A stretch of DNA of 36,998 nucleotides from Clostridiales bacterium (GTDB lineage Bacteria > Bacillota > Clostridia > Oscillospirales > Butyricicoccaceae). The stretch lies in NCBI GenBank assembly GCA_019418305.1, contig DYCA01000004.1, forward strand, positions 1 through 36,998. The letters are read 5' to 3'. Shown in pieces: positions 1 through 6,109 of this stretch (its first letter is position 1; every line of letters begins with the position of its first letter). Below the pieces are notes generated by a model. It was not told the origin of the DNA and searched no databases. It was given only the letters and a program-made list of their open reading frames with translations. The translations under genes were made by a program, and so were the position numbers.

Positions 1-42
1 AGACTTAACCGCCTACCGCTGGCGCGGCAGCACCGTACCCGT

Positions 43-71
43 AGTATAGCAGAAATGTGTCGAAACTGCAA
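43..71 (-). promoter_or_regulatory. Putative promoter reading left out of the window
   Basis: On the - strand a TTGCAG -35 box (66-71) and a TATACT -10 box (43-48) are separated by 17 bp. It lies just past the terminator hairpin of the leftward operon, so it could start a further gene of the element beyond the left edge. It is seen in sequence only; no gene is visible to confirm it. Confidence 0.45.
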
Positions 72-105
72 GCAAAGCCCCTGCACGTGGTGCAGGGGCT
101 TTTGC
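70..105 (-). terminator. Terminator hairpin at the end of the element operon
   Basis: An 11-bp perfect stem (76-86 with 90-100) has a 3-nt loop and T-rich flanks on both sides. It sits about 90 bp after the stop codon of the last zinc-ribbon gene of the leftward operon and probably ends that transcript. Confidence 0.6.
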
Positions 106-193
106 TTTCCCGCACGGCTGCGCGTGGGGGTGTTCCCTATATTCGAGCGGGTATGCAATGGAAAAGGCATAACGACCGCAAAGAAAGGGCAGA

Positions 194-400
194 TCAGGAC
201 GCGCCCGCTTGTGGAGCGCACGGGGCATCGGCGGCAAAAATCGCCTTGCCGTCTATGTTGACAATGATTTCCCGCTTGCAGCCGCGACAATATGCGGGAA
301 ACTCACGGCATTGTGTGCGCTGCATGACTTTGAATAGCTTTTTGCCGCAGAATGGACAGCAAAACCAAGTGCTTCCGTCAGCGGTGCTTTTGATTTTCAT
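194..400 (-). CDS. Small cysteine-rich (KTR-type) zinc-ribbon protein
   Basis: A 68-aa protein with CPFC near residue 14 and CREF...CRGC further on, giving the four-cysteine spacing of a zinc ribbon. The pattern resembles the short cysteine-rich KTR-type proteins common on Firmicutes phages and conjugative elements, whose function is unknown. Its ATG overlaps the stop of the upstream zinc-ribbon gene by four bases (ATGA), so the two are probably translationally coupled. It is the last gene of the leftward element operon before a terminator hairpin. The first of the four cysteines follows a Trp-Phe, as is usual for these ribbons. Nucleic-acid binding is plausible but not shown. Confidence 0.7.
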   Translation of the reverse strand: MKIKSTADGSTWFCCPFCGKKLFKVMQRTQCREFPAYCRGCKREIIVNIDGKAIFAADAPCAPQAGAS

Positions 401-588
401 GGGGTTTCCTCCTGCAAATGGACGCTTACGCTAACGTCCCCATCATGTCCGCATACCGGGCAGATAAAGTCAATGCGCTTGCAAATGCTGTCGGCGTACA
501 GATAGAACAGCGCAGCGCCGCAGACGGGGCAGGGTATCGCCGCGCGCGTGGGGCGGTGTTTGGGCTTCCTGATGCGTTTTCGTTTCAT
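397..588 (-). CDS. Small zinc-ribbon protein
   Basis: A 63-aa basic protein starting MKRKRIRKPKHR, with two CPVCG knuckles (CPVCGAALFY and CPVCGHDG) plus an extra cysteine between them, the pattern of a treble-clef or zinc-ribbon fold. I chose the internal ATG at 588 because AAGGAG lies 9 bp upstream; a longer frame from 612 has no ribosome site and would run into the repeated hairpin region. It overlaps the next small zinc protein by four bases. The basic N-terminus plus zinc ribbon suggests nucleic-acid binding. No specific function can be assigned. It is part of the element's leftward operon and probably accessory to its maintenance. Confidence 0.65.
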   Translation of the reverse strand: MKRKRIRKPKHRPTRAAIPCPVCGAALFYLYADSICKRIDFICPVCGHDGDVSVSVHLQEETP

Positions 589-605
589 AATATCATACTC
601 CTTGA

Positions 606-954
606 TTGGCATTTCTGAAAAATCGGAAATGCATTTAGGGAATTTGCATGATAGAATACCCGATTACCCTATAGAAGAAAATTTCCATAGGGTGTGGTAT
701 TCCCTGTGCGGTAATGCATTTACGCGAATGGTGAAATGGTGTCACCGGACGGTGACAGGGTAAAGCGGTTAAAGGGACAGGTATGCGGCTTACATGCCGC
801 GTAATATGCCATCTGTTGGGCATTTCTGAAAAATCGGGAATGCATTTCGGAGATTTGCATAGGGAAATAGCGCGCTTATCGCTGTACCAAACGGTGAAAT
901 GCATTTACGCGAATGGTGAAATGGTGTCACTGGACGGTGACAGGGTAAAACGGT
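606..954. repeat. Tandem duplication of a two-hairpin unit (about 185-210 bp period)
   Basis: Two boxes occur twice in the same order. Box 1 is at 608-649 and 818-860; box 2 is at 714-769 and 899-954 (56 nt each, with three differences). Box 1 contains a GCATTTC stem with a 10-nt loop; box 2 contains a GTGTCACC-GGAC-GGTGAC stem. Where the copies differ inside stems the change is to a G-U pair (GAAATGC to GGAATGC; CACC to CACT), so pairing is kept. ATGCATTT occurs four times, once in each box. No convincing reading frame spans it. It could be iterons, an origin, or a structured leader of the zinc-ribbon genes. Confidence 0.75.
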
Positions 955-965
955 CGAGCGGGTGG

Positions 966-982
966 GTGTTCAAATTGGACAC
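966..982. promoter_or_regulatory. 17-bp near-palindrome, putative operator
   Basis: GTGTTCAA-A-TTGGACAC is an 8+1+8 inverted repeat with one arm mismatch. A near-identical perfect palindrome lies at 4678-4694 ahead of the integrase gene. The XRE repressor at 4214 is the obvious candidate ligand, but this is inference. Confidence 0.5.
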
Positions 983-987
983 GGGCA

Positions 988-1482
988 TTAAACCGCTGCG
1001 CCGAGTGAGCGGGAAGATGTGTACATTCTTTTAACCCGCTTGCCCTCGATACCGTGCGCTTGTACGGTCATCATAGACGCGACACAGGCCGCGCCTATGT
1101 CCTCTAAGCGTTCTGCATGGATATGGTCACCATGTAGCCAAAAGCCCGCATAGGCGGCTTGTATTTCTTCGTCTGGTGCGTCGGTCAGCAAATAGACCTT
1201 GAGCGCGTCAGGCGTGCGGAAGTCAAACGCATAGATATAGCGCAAGGCGCAGGATGGCGTGCGCATGGCAAGCTGCTCGCGCAAGGGGCGTATAAACGCC
1301 TGCTTCCAGTGCCAGTGCAGCAGATCAGCAGACAGGTTAAACCGATGCAGATCGAGCGGGAGCGTATACAGGCGGCTGTCGGGCGCAAAGCAGGTGGCAA
1401 CCCTGCTTTCCAGACGCTTTCGTGATTGGTATGTATGCCAGCGGTGTTCGGTAGCTATGACGGCTGCGCTTTTGGTTTTCAT
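988..1482 (-). CDS. Hypothetical element protein, possible HUH-less relative of Rep
   Basis: A 164-aa protein. I chose the ATG at 1482 because a GAGGTG ribosome site precedes it; the open frame extends upstream to 1725 but that part looks noncoding. No family is recognised with confidence. By eye its second half (RYIYAFDF... VYLLTDAPDEEIQAAYAGFWLHGDHIHAERLEDIG) lines up with residues 108-160 of the Rep protein encoded just upstream (KYVYATEG... HHLVINATAGDYDLIRSLWIWGEQVDLERIAD), but the HxH metal site and the Tyr-Lys catalytic motif are absent. If real, it is a catalytically dead paralogue, possibly a regulator or origin-binding partner. It is part of the leftward element operon. Confidence 0.55.
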   Translation of the reverse strand: MKTKSAAVIATEHRWHTYQSRKRLESRVATCFAPDSRLYTLPLDLHRFNLSADLLHWHWKQAFIRPLREQLAMRTPSCALRYIYAFDFRTPDALKVYLLTDAPDEEIQAAYAGFWLHGDHIHAERLEDIGAACVASMMTVQAHGIEGKRVKRMYTSSRSLGAAV

Positions 1483-2061
1483 GGTTTCACCTCGTAAAAA
1501 TCTTCGGCATGGGGAAAAAATCTCGCGTGTATGGAGGCCTGCGGTCTTGCACCTCATGCCCCGGAACTTTTTCGGGGCGGGGGTAGGTGCATAACGGGCG
1601 CAGGCGTGGCGCACAGGCGGGCGGATGGGTGCTTGCGCCCAAGCCTTGCGCCGTTTGGCGCGCTTTCTAGGCGGCAAAAAGCGGCGTTTATCGCGGCTTT
1701 GGATGGGTTTTGCGGGGTAATGCAAGGCGCTGTCTGGGCTGCTTGGTGGAGGGGCATAACGTGCGCCTGTGCGCGCTTACGCGAACCCCACCCCTCATGC
1801 GGCAGTGCCGCAGTAAAATTTCTGTTGGGTATGCGGTCTGAGGGCGGCGGGACAGCGGCGGCGCATGGGGGGGAGTGCGCTGTGCACGCTGCACGCGGTC
1901 GCGCGCGGTGGCTGTTCTGGTCTGTTTCCAGAATACCCGCCCGCTCGGTTGATTACAAGGCGTGCAGGGCGTTTTCTCTGCGCCCCTCTCTACAGATATA
2001 CATGGCTTCAAGCCTGAAAGGGTGCGCTATTTGATTGTGCAGTATGCCGAGCGGGTGCGGC
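1483..2061. other. Noncoding spacer downstream of rep with small hairpins
   Basis: There are 579 bases with no convincing gene. The open frames here are Arg/Pro/Ala-rich, lack ribosome sites and match nothing known. Visible structure includes a GCCCCG/CGGGGC stem at 1558-1578, a perfect 13-bp palindrome at 1799-1811, and a CGAGCGGGT motif at 2048-2056. It could hold a replication origin for the adjacent Rep or a decayed gene. I cannot tell which. Confidence 0.4.
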
Positions 2062-2862
2062 CTATCGTTGCGCATACGGGCGCGCAGGCGTGTCCATTTC
2101 ATAGAGCGTCGGCGGTATAGGTAAGCTGGTCTTGCTGCGGCGTGGGCGCGTCTTGCGCGGCTGTGGGCGTTCTATGCGGTAATGGATATAGGAATAGCCC
2201 GCGAACTCGTTTTGCTTGTCCTCCCGCTCGATCACATAGCAGCCAGCGGGCGCGGTTAGCGTTTCGTCACCGTCTACCCAGCTTGTTTCTACCGTGGGCT
2301 TTGTCAGCCCGCGTGAGGGTGTCCAACTCTGCGCGCCGTTGGGTTTGCTCTCGGCGGCTTCTTTGGTGAGATAACGCGCAAGCCCGCCATAGTCACGGTC
2401 TGCAATGCGCTCTAAGTCTACTTGTTCGCCCCATATCCAAAGGCTGCGTATCAGGTCATAGTCGCCCGCTGTGGCGTTTATTACAAGGTGGTGATGAAAA
2501 CGCTTGTCGCCGTGTAAGCCCTCTGTGGCGTAGACGTATTTCAGCGGCAGGCCGCGCGCTTTGCGATAGGCGCGCAGCTGCGCAAGGAATTTACGCAGAC
2601 GCTTCACGGCTTCCTTGCGCGTGGCGGGCAGATCGCCGGGACGGTAGGTAAGTATCAGGTGAAAGTCGCGGGGCGTGAAATTGGCAGCAAGCAGCATTTC
2701 AAGGCGGCGGCAGGCGGCTTTCTGGTTGAGTGCCTTGCGCGCGGCGGTTGTGGCGCGGGATTTCGCGGCGCGGACGTGTTCGGGGTCGTTGGGTGCGGGT
2801 GGGGTGCAAATCGTCGCCCATACAAGGTTACCCGCTCGGACAACTCGCTTTCTTTTCTTCAT
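2062..2862 (-). CDS. HUH-type rolling-circle replication-associated protein
   Basis: A 266-aa protein that would nick one strand at its origin and stay bound to the 5' end during rolling-circle replication. The motifs are in the expected order: motif I FHLILTY (67-73), motif II RFHHHLVIN with the metal-binding histidines at 123-125, and motif III YLTKE with candidate nucleophile Tyr164 and Lys167. This is the arrangement of the ORF2/G2P-like replication-associated proteins found on Firmicutes phages and small integrative elements. Two strong hairpins lie just upstream (2897-2961). The basic C-terminal tail is rich in Arg and Pro. A candidate antisense RNA lies upstream in the same operon. Whether it acts in replication or mobilisation cannot be told from the window. 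Confidence 0.8.
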   Translation of the reverse strand: MKKRKRVVRAGNLVWATICTPPAPNDPEHVRAAKSRATTAARKALNQKAACRRLEMLLAANFTPRDFHLILTYRPGDLPATRKEAVKRLRKFLAQLRAYRKARGLPLKYVYATEGLHGDKRFHHHLVINATAGDYDLIRSLWIWGEQVDLERIADRDYGGLARYLTKEAAESKPNGAQSWTPSRGLTKPTVETSWVDGDETLTAPAGCYVIEREDKQNEFAGYSYIHYRIERPQPRKTRPRRSKTSLPIPPTLYEMDTPARPYAQR

Positions 2863-2896
2863 TCGTTACGCTCCATGCAAGATATTTTGTTCTATT

Positions 2897-2961
2897 GCAT
2901 TGTACACACGATATGTGCAATGCCCCTAAAACGGCGATGTGCGGGGCAAATGCCCCGCACA
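2897..2961. other. Pair of strong hairpins ahead of rep
   Basis: GCATTG/CAATGC (2897-2923, extended by inner CACA/TGTG pairing) is followed by a GC-rich stem at 2938-2948 with 2951-2961. They lie between the stop of the 155-aa gene and the rep start. No T-run follows the GC stem on the - strand, so it is not a standard terminator. It may be an attenuator, or the origin nicked by Rep. Confidence 0.5.
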
Positions 2962-2980
2962 CCGTGCAGATATGTACTTT

Positions 2981-3448
2981 TTAAGCCGCGCTGAATGGCT
3001 TTGTGTCGGTTTCAGTTGTACCATTCAAGCCCAATGCGGCTTGTGCGGCTTCCAGCGCTTCCAGCGCGCCGTTGCTGCATCGAACGACAAGTCCGCTTGC
3101 AATTTCCATACGGCGAATAAATTCCTCGCCGTTGCGTGCGTCTTTTCCGTATCCACCCCAAAGCGGGGCAAACGTGCTGTTGATTTCGTTTGCAAGATAT
3201 TTGGCTTCCAGCATACGCGAAAGACATTCACCAAGCGCGCTGTCCGCGTCCATAATGGCTTGATCGCGCAGAGTGGTACGGCGCGCTGCGCCGTCCAGTA
3301 GCCCCATTTGATAGGCTTTCAGCACCTTATCGCGCAGCAGCTGCGCCAACTCAGCGCAGGCCGCAGGCTCGGCGGCTAACCATGATGTGGGCATGGTTTC
3401 GGTGGAAAACCAAGCGCGGACGGTGGCTTCGTGTGTTTCGGTGTGCAT
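2981..3448 (-). CDS. Hypothetical element protein, 155 aa
   Basis: I do not recognise this family. The protein is soluble, acidic and mostly helical by composition, with Ala/Leu-rich stretches (residues 24-60 and 125-145) and a central FAPLWGGYGKDARNGEEFIRRMEIASG segment. There is no obvious catalytic motif, signal peptide or membrane segment. It lies between the excisionase-like HTH gene and rep in the leftward operon, and its 5' leader is the stretch overlapped by the candidate antisense RNA at 3503-3577. The start at 3448 has a weak AAAGGACG ribosome site upstream. A structural or accessory role in element replication or excision is possible but unsupported. Confidence 0.6.
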   Translation of the reverse strand: MHTETHEATVRAWFSTETMPTSWLAAEPAACAELAQLLRDKVLKAYQMGLLDGAARRTTLRDQAIMDADSALGECLSRMLEAKYLANEINSTFAPLWGGYGKDARNGEEFIRRMEIASGLVVRCSNGALEALEAAQAALGLNGTTETDTKPFSAA

Positions 3449-3467
3449 TTGTTATCGTCCTTTCTAT

Positions 3468-3496
3468 TTGACAAGGGCGAGCGGGTGCGGTATAAT
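3468..3496 (+). promoter_or_regulatory. Perfect consensus sigma-A promoter reading against the rep operon
   Basis: TTGACA (3468-3473), 17-bp spacer, TATAAT (3491-3496): both hexamers are perfect. It points rightwards although the flanking genes all read leftwards. The -10 lies inside an inverted repeat (3477-3486 with 3509-3518, arms GCGAGCGGGT/ACCCGCTCGC), which looks like a paired binding site. Confidence 0.75.
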
Positions 3497-3502
3497 ATGT
3501 AC

Positions 3503-3577
3503 AAACAAACCCGCTCGCGGGTGGATACGTCTTTTGACCTTTTCAGTGCCGTCCAAAGCTGCTGGAAAGGTCTTTTT
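3503..3577 (+). ncRNA. Candidate counter-transcribed RNA, about 75 nt
   Basis: The expected start is about 7 nt after the perfect -10 box. The RNA would hold a 5' ACCCG-CTCG-CGGGT stem (3509-3522) and end at a rho-independent terminator (11-bp stem 3536-3546 with 3562-3572, then T5). It has no reading frame of note. It is fully antisense to the spacer between the excisionase-like gene and the 155-aa gene, that is, to the leader of the part of the operon that contains rep. This layout matches antisense copy-control RNAs of rolling-circle replicons. The function is inferred. Confidence 0.6.
3536..3577 (+). terminator. Rho-independent terminator of the antisense RNA
   Basis: An 11-bp stem (GACCTTTTCAG with CTGGAAAGGTC, one G-U) with a 15-nt loop is followed by TTTTT. 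The T-run exists only on the + strand, so it serves the rightward RNA rather than the leftward operon. Confidence 0.7.
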
Positions 3578-3852
3578 CATTCTTCAATGCGGCGTAGCTT
3601 GCCATATTCGGGCGCAGGCTGCGCCGCGTTGCCGTTCTGGTAAACGTCGCTTGCCAAGTAGGCAATGAGCAAATCAAGGTTAATCAGCGTGTGCCGCCCG
3701 GCTGATACGCTGGGGATTGCACCCGATTTGACCAATACGCGCAGCTGGTTTTGCGTCAAAGCGGTATTCGGGTCTTCGGCCTTGATTTCCTCAATGGCTT
3801 TTGCAAGGGTGCGCATACGGGGTAAGGTGTGCTTGGGTTGTTGTTCGTTCAT
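3577..3852 (-). CDS. Excisionase-family helix-turn-helix protein
   Basis: A 91-aa protein with a winged-helix/MerR-like core: ALTQNQLRVLVKSGAIPSVSAGRHTLINLDLLIAYLAS (about residues 31-68). The pattern of a helix, then 'KSGAIPSVxxGRxxLINLDxLxxYL', is typical of excisionase and plasmid-type DNA-binding proteins of Firmicutes elements. It would bind att or control DNA and steer integrase towards excision, or act as an operon regulator. Its ATG overlaps the stop of the upstream HTH gene by four bases (3849-3852), so the two are coupled. Its stop codon sits in the T-run of the antisense RNA terminator. The DNA-binding class is clear; the excisionase role is inferred from context. Confidence 0.7.
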   Translation of the reverse strand: MNEQQPKHTLPRMRTLAKAIEEIKAEDPNTALTQNQLRVLVKSGAIPSVSAGRHTLINLDLLIAYLASDVYQNGNAAQPAPEYGKLRRIEE

Positions 3853-4073
3853 GGGGTTTCCTCCTTTTGGTTTGTATAGCTGATTAGGTCGCCTACTTCA
3901 CAGCCGAGATAGGCGCACAATGTGCCGAGTGTTTGCAGCGATACCGCGCTGTTGCGGTCATAGTACAGGCTGGTTAGCGTTGCGCGGGATATGCCCGTAT
4001 CTCTCGATATGGTGCTGATTTTCAAACGCTTTTCGCCCATGATCGTTGACAAACGGGAATGTGTTTGTGTCAT
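3849..4073 (-). CDS. Cro/C1-type (XRE) transcriptional regulator, 74 aa
   Basis: A single helix-turn-helix domain: KRLKISTISRDTGISRATLTSLYYDRNSAVSLQTLGTLCAYLGCEVGDLI, of the small Cro/YozG-like type. It is the first gene of the leftward element operon and is divergent from the XRE repressor at 4214, the arrangement of a phage-like Cro/CI switch. A consensus promoter (TTGACA at 4116-4121, TATTAT at 4094-4099) and the AGAGGTG ribosome site lead directly into its ATG. It probably competes with the repressor at the shared intergenic operators. An in-frame ATG at codon 12 is a possible alternative start but lacks a good ribosome site. Confidence 0.8.
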   Translation of the reverse strand: MTQTHSRLSTIMGEKRLKISTISRDTGISRATLTSLYYDRNSAVSLQTLGTLCAYLGCEVGDLISYTNQKEETP

Positions 4074-4093
4074 CGTATCACCTCTTATATTCT

Positions 4094-4121
4094 ATAATAT
4101 CACGAATTGCATATATGTCAA
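4094..4121 (-). promoter_or_regulatory. Promoter of the leftward element operon
   Basis: On the - strand TTGACA (4116-4121), 16-bp spacer, TATTAT (4094-4099), with a TATAGA alternative at 19 bp. It drives the Cro-like gene and probably the whole rep operon. Confidence 0.65.
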
Positions 4122-4136
4122 TATATTATTTCAAAA

Positions 4137-4165
4137 AATATTTCGTTTGAAAAATCCGAAATATT
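4137..4165. promoter_or_regulatory. Operator-like inverted repeat in the divergent switch
   Basis: AATATTTCG (4137-4145) and CGAAATATT (4157-4165) form a perfect 9-bp inverted repeat. Overlapping TTTCAAA/TTTGAAA half-sites lie at 4129-4152. It lies between the two divergent promoters and is a likely binding site for the XRE repressor or the Cro-like protein. Confidence 0.5.
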
Positions 4166-4166
4166 C

Positions 4167-4195
4167 TTTTCAAAATATAAATTGCATGGTATGCT
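4167..4195 (+). promoter_or_regulatory. Probable promoter of the XRE repressor
   Basis: TTTTCA (4167-4172), 17-bp spacer, TATGCT (4190-4195). The leader would be very short, ending at the GGGGTG ribosome site of the ATG at 4214. Confidence 0.4.
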
Positions 4196-4213
4196 AAACA
4201 TGGGGTGAAAGCC

Positions 4214-4657
4214 ATGAGTAACATTGCTACATTAAGAAAACAGCGTGATATGACCCAGACTGATCTTGCTGCACAACTCGGAATAGCACAGGGAACATTA
4301 AGCCAATATGAATCTGGAAAAAGAACGCCTGATAGCAAAACGCTAATTAAGCTATCTGAATTTTTCGGCTGTACACCCAATTATATTTTGGGGCTTCCAG
4401 AAGAAAAAAGCATTAACATTGACGTTTCAAAACTCTCCATGACAGATGTAACGGCAGTCACAGAAGTCGATAGTTTTAAGCAAGCGAACGTTTGTTTGCG
4501 CATCGGCTGGAGATTGCTTTATATCGGTGAACGATTTGTGCAGTATGAAGATGGAGGCGGGCATGGAAAAACCGTGTATGTATTGGGGTGGTTTGGTGAT
4601 CCTGCAAACGCAGAAGTGCCAACAGACCCGGACGCAGAGCCTTATGATTGGTGTTAA
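4214..4657 (+). CDS. XRE-family repressor with C-terminal unknown domain
   Basis: A 147-aa protein. Residues 1-62 are a classic lambda-repressor-like HTH (LRKQRDMTQTDLAAQLGIAQGTLSQYESGKRTPDSKTLIKLSEFFGCTPNYILG). The C-terminal half (CLRIGWRLLYIGERFVQYEDGGGHGKTVYVLGWFGDP) matches no domain I know and lacks the Ser-Lys dyad of LexA/CI autoproteases. I chose ATG 4214 (GGGGTG 6 bp upstream) over the in-frame GTG at 4205. It is the likely master repressor of the element and faces the Cro-like gene. Its codons are AT-rich compared with the integrase. The C-terminal domain may sense an element or host signal; this is not shown. Confidence 0.8.
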   Translation: MSNIATLRKQRDMTQTDLAAQLGIAQGTLSQYESGKRTPDSKTLIKLSEFFGCTPNYILGLPEEKSINIDVSKLSMTDVTAVTEVDSFKQANVCLRIGWRLLYIGERFVQYEDGGGHGKTVYVLGWFGDPANAEVPTDPDAEPYDWC

Positions 4658-4677
4658 CCAGTAATGCAAGCCTAACG

Positions 4678-4694
4678 GTGTTCAATTTGAACAC
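4678..4694. promoter_or_regulatory. Perfect 17-bp palindrome ahead of the integrase
   Basis: GTGTTCAA-T-TTGAACAC lies 30 bp before the integrase start and 20 bp after the repressor stop. It is an 8+1+8 palindrome shared, with one arm change, with 966-982. It is a likely operator controlling integrase expression. Confidence 0.55.
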
Positions 4695-4723
4695 ACACAC
4701 CCGCTTGAAAGGAGGTGCGCTAC

Positions 4724-6109
4724 ATGGCAACCGTAACCCGGCGCGGTAAGTCGTATTCTATCCGCGTTTCCTGTGGCTACGACATGACCGGCAGGCAGAT
4801 TATAAAATCTATGACATGGAAGCCCCAGCCGGACATGACCGACGCACAGGCCGTAAAAGAAGCCCAGCGGCAGGCCGTGCTTTTCGAGGAAAAGTGCCGC
4901 ACGGGGCAAGTGCTGCAAGGCAACGTGCGCTTTGCGGATTTCGCGGAAATATGGCTGCGGGACTATGCTGCAAAGCAGGTGCGCCCCACTACGTTTGACC
5001 GCTATAAAGCCATGCTGCCGCGTATCAATGCAGCCATCGGGCATATTCGGCTTGACCGCTTGCAGCCGCACCACCTGATGCAGTTTTATTCCAATCTGGA
5101 AGAAGCGGGGATAAGGGAGGACGGCAAACAGCATTTCAAAGGCGATTTGTGGCAAATGCTGCGCGCCCGCTCGATCACGAAAACCGCATTTGCCGAGCAA
5201 GCGGGCGTGTCGCTCGCGGTGCTTGCCAGCATCACGCAGGGAAAGAACGTATCAGCCGAGAGCGCAAAGCGCGTTTCTGACGCGCTGGGGCAGCCTGTGG
5301 GCGCATTGTTTGAGCCGGTGGGAAATGATAAAGGCTTATCGGCAAAGACCATTCTGCACCATCACAGGCTAATTTCCGTCATTCTGCAAACGGCGGTCGA
5401 ATGGCAAGTGCTGTTTGCCAACCCGTGCGACCGGGTAAAGCCGCCCCGTGTGGAGCATAAAGAAGCGCGGTATTTGGACGAGGAACAAGCCGCCCGCTTG
5501 ATGGAAGCGCTTGAAAGTGCCGATATACAGAACAGTACCATGATAAAGCTGCTGCTCTATACAGGTATGCGGCGCGGCGAGTTGTGCGGCCTGACATGGG
5601 AAGATATTGACTTTGAAAAGTCGGTTATCCATATCCGGCGTTCGTCGCTGTATCTGGCCGACAAGGGCATTTTTGAGGACGAAACGAAAAACGCCACTTC
5701 ACGGCGCAGTATCAAAGTGCCTGCCGATGCAATGCAGGCATTGCGGGCTTTCCGCGCATGGCAGCGGCGGCAGGCGTTGCAGCTTGGCGACCAGTGGCAG
5801 GCGAGCGGGCGCGTGTTCACCGCGTGGAATGGCGCGCCGATACACCCGGACACCGTTACGGGCTGGTTTGCGCGGTTCATCAAAGAAAACGATCTGCCCG
5901 ATATTTCGCTGCACTCGCTGCGGCACACCAATGCTACGCTGCTGATCGCGGCGGGTACGAATTTGCAGACCGTGGCGGCGCGGCTTGGTCATGCCAGCGT
6001 GACAACGACGGGCAAAATTTACGCCCATTCGATACAGTCAGCCGATGCAGCGGCAGCGGATACCCTGCAAGACCTGCTGCATCCGCTTGACACAAAAGTT
6101 AAAAAATAA
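4724..6109 (+). CDS. int: Tyrosine integrase with an inserted helix-turn-helix
   Basis: A 461-aa site-specific recombinase. The N-terminal arm-binding part covers residues 1-60 and the SAM-like core-binding domain about 70-240. The catalytic domain holds Arg283 (TGMRRGE), Lys322, His397-x-x-Arg400 (HSLR), His423 (LGH) and Tyr433, so the active site is complete. The core-binding domain is split by an XRE-like HTH at about 142-200 (LWQMLRARSITKTAFAEQAGVSLAVLASITQGKNVSAESAKRVSDALG), which a minimal integrase lacks. I chose ATG 4724 because AAAGGAGG is spaced 8 bp away; the GTG at 4715 lies inside that ribosome site. It sits next to tRNA-fMet, the probable attachment site. Confidence 0.93.
   Translation: MATVTRRGKSYSIRVSCGYDMTGRQIIKSMTWKPQPDMTDAQAVKEAQRQAVLFEEKCRTGQVLQGNVRFADFAEIWLRDYAAKQVRPTTFDRYKAMLPRINAAIGHIRLDRLQPHHLMQFYSNLEEAGIREDGKQHFKGDLWQMLRARSITKTAFAEQAGVSLAVLASITQGKNVSAESAKRVSDALGQPVGALFEPVGNDKGLSAKTILHHHRLISVILQTAVEWQVLFANPCDRVKPPRVEHKEARYLDEEQAARLMEALESADIQNSTMIKLLLYTGMRRGELCGLTWEDIDFEKSVIHIRRSSLYLADKGIFEDETKNATSRRSIKVPADAMQALRAFRAWQRRQALQLGDQWQASGRVFTAWNGAPIHPDTVTGWFARFIKENDLPDISLHSLRHTNATLLIAAGTNLQTVAARLGHASVTTTGKIYAHSIQSADAAAADTLQDLLHPLDTKVKK

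Noticed and set aside
635..904. 89-codon - strand frame across the duplicated region
   Set aside because: It reads through the repeated hairpins in different frames, so the two copies do not encode the same peptide; no RBS.
606..954. CRISPR array
   Set aside because: Only two copies of long, non-uniform repeats with unequal spacing and internal hairpins; no cas gene.
1531..2034. 167-codon + strand frame and 107-codon - strand frame (1688-2011) downstream of rep
   Set aside because: Both are low-complexity Ala/Arg/Gly/Pro-rich, lack ribosome sites and have no recognisable domain. I treat the stretch as noncoding.
4205..4213. GTG start at 4205 for the XRE repressor
   Set aside because: It lies inside the GGGGTG ribosome site of the better-placed ATG at 4214.
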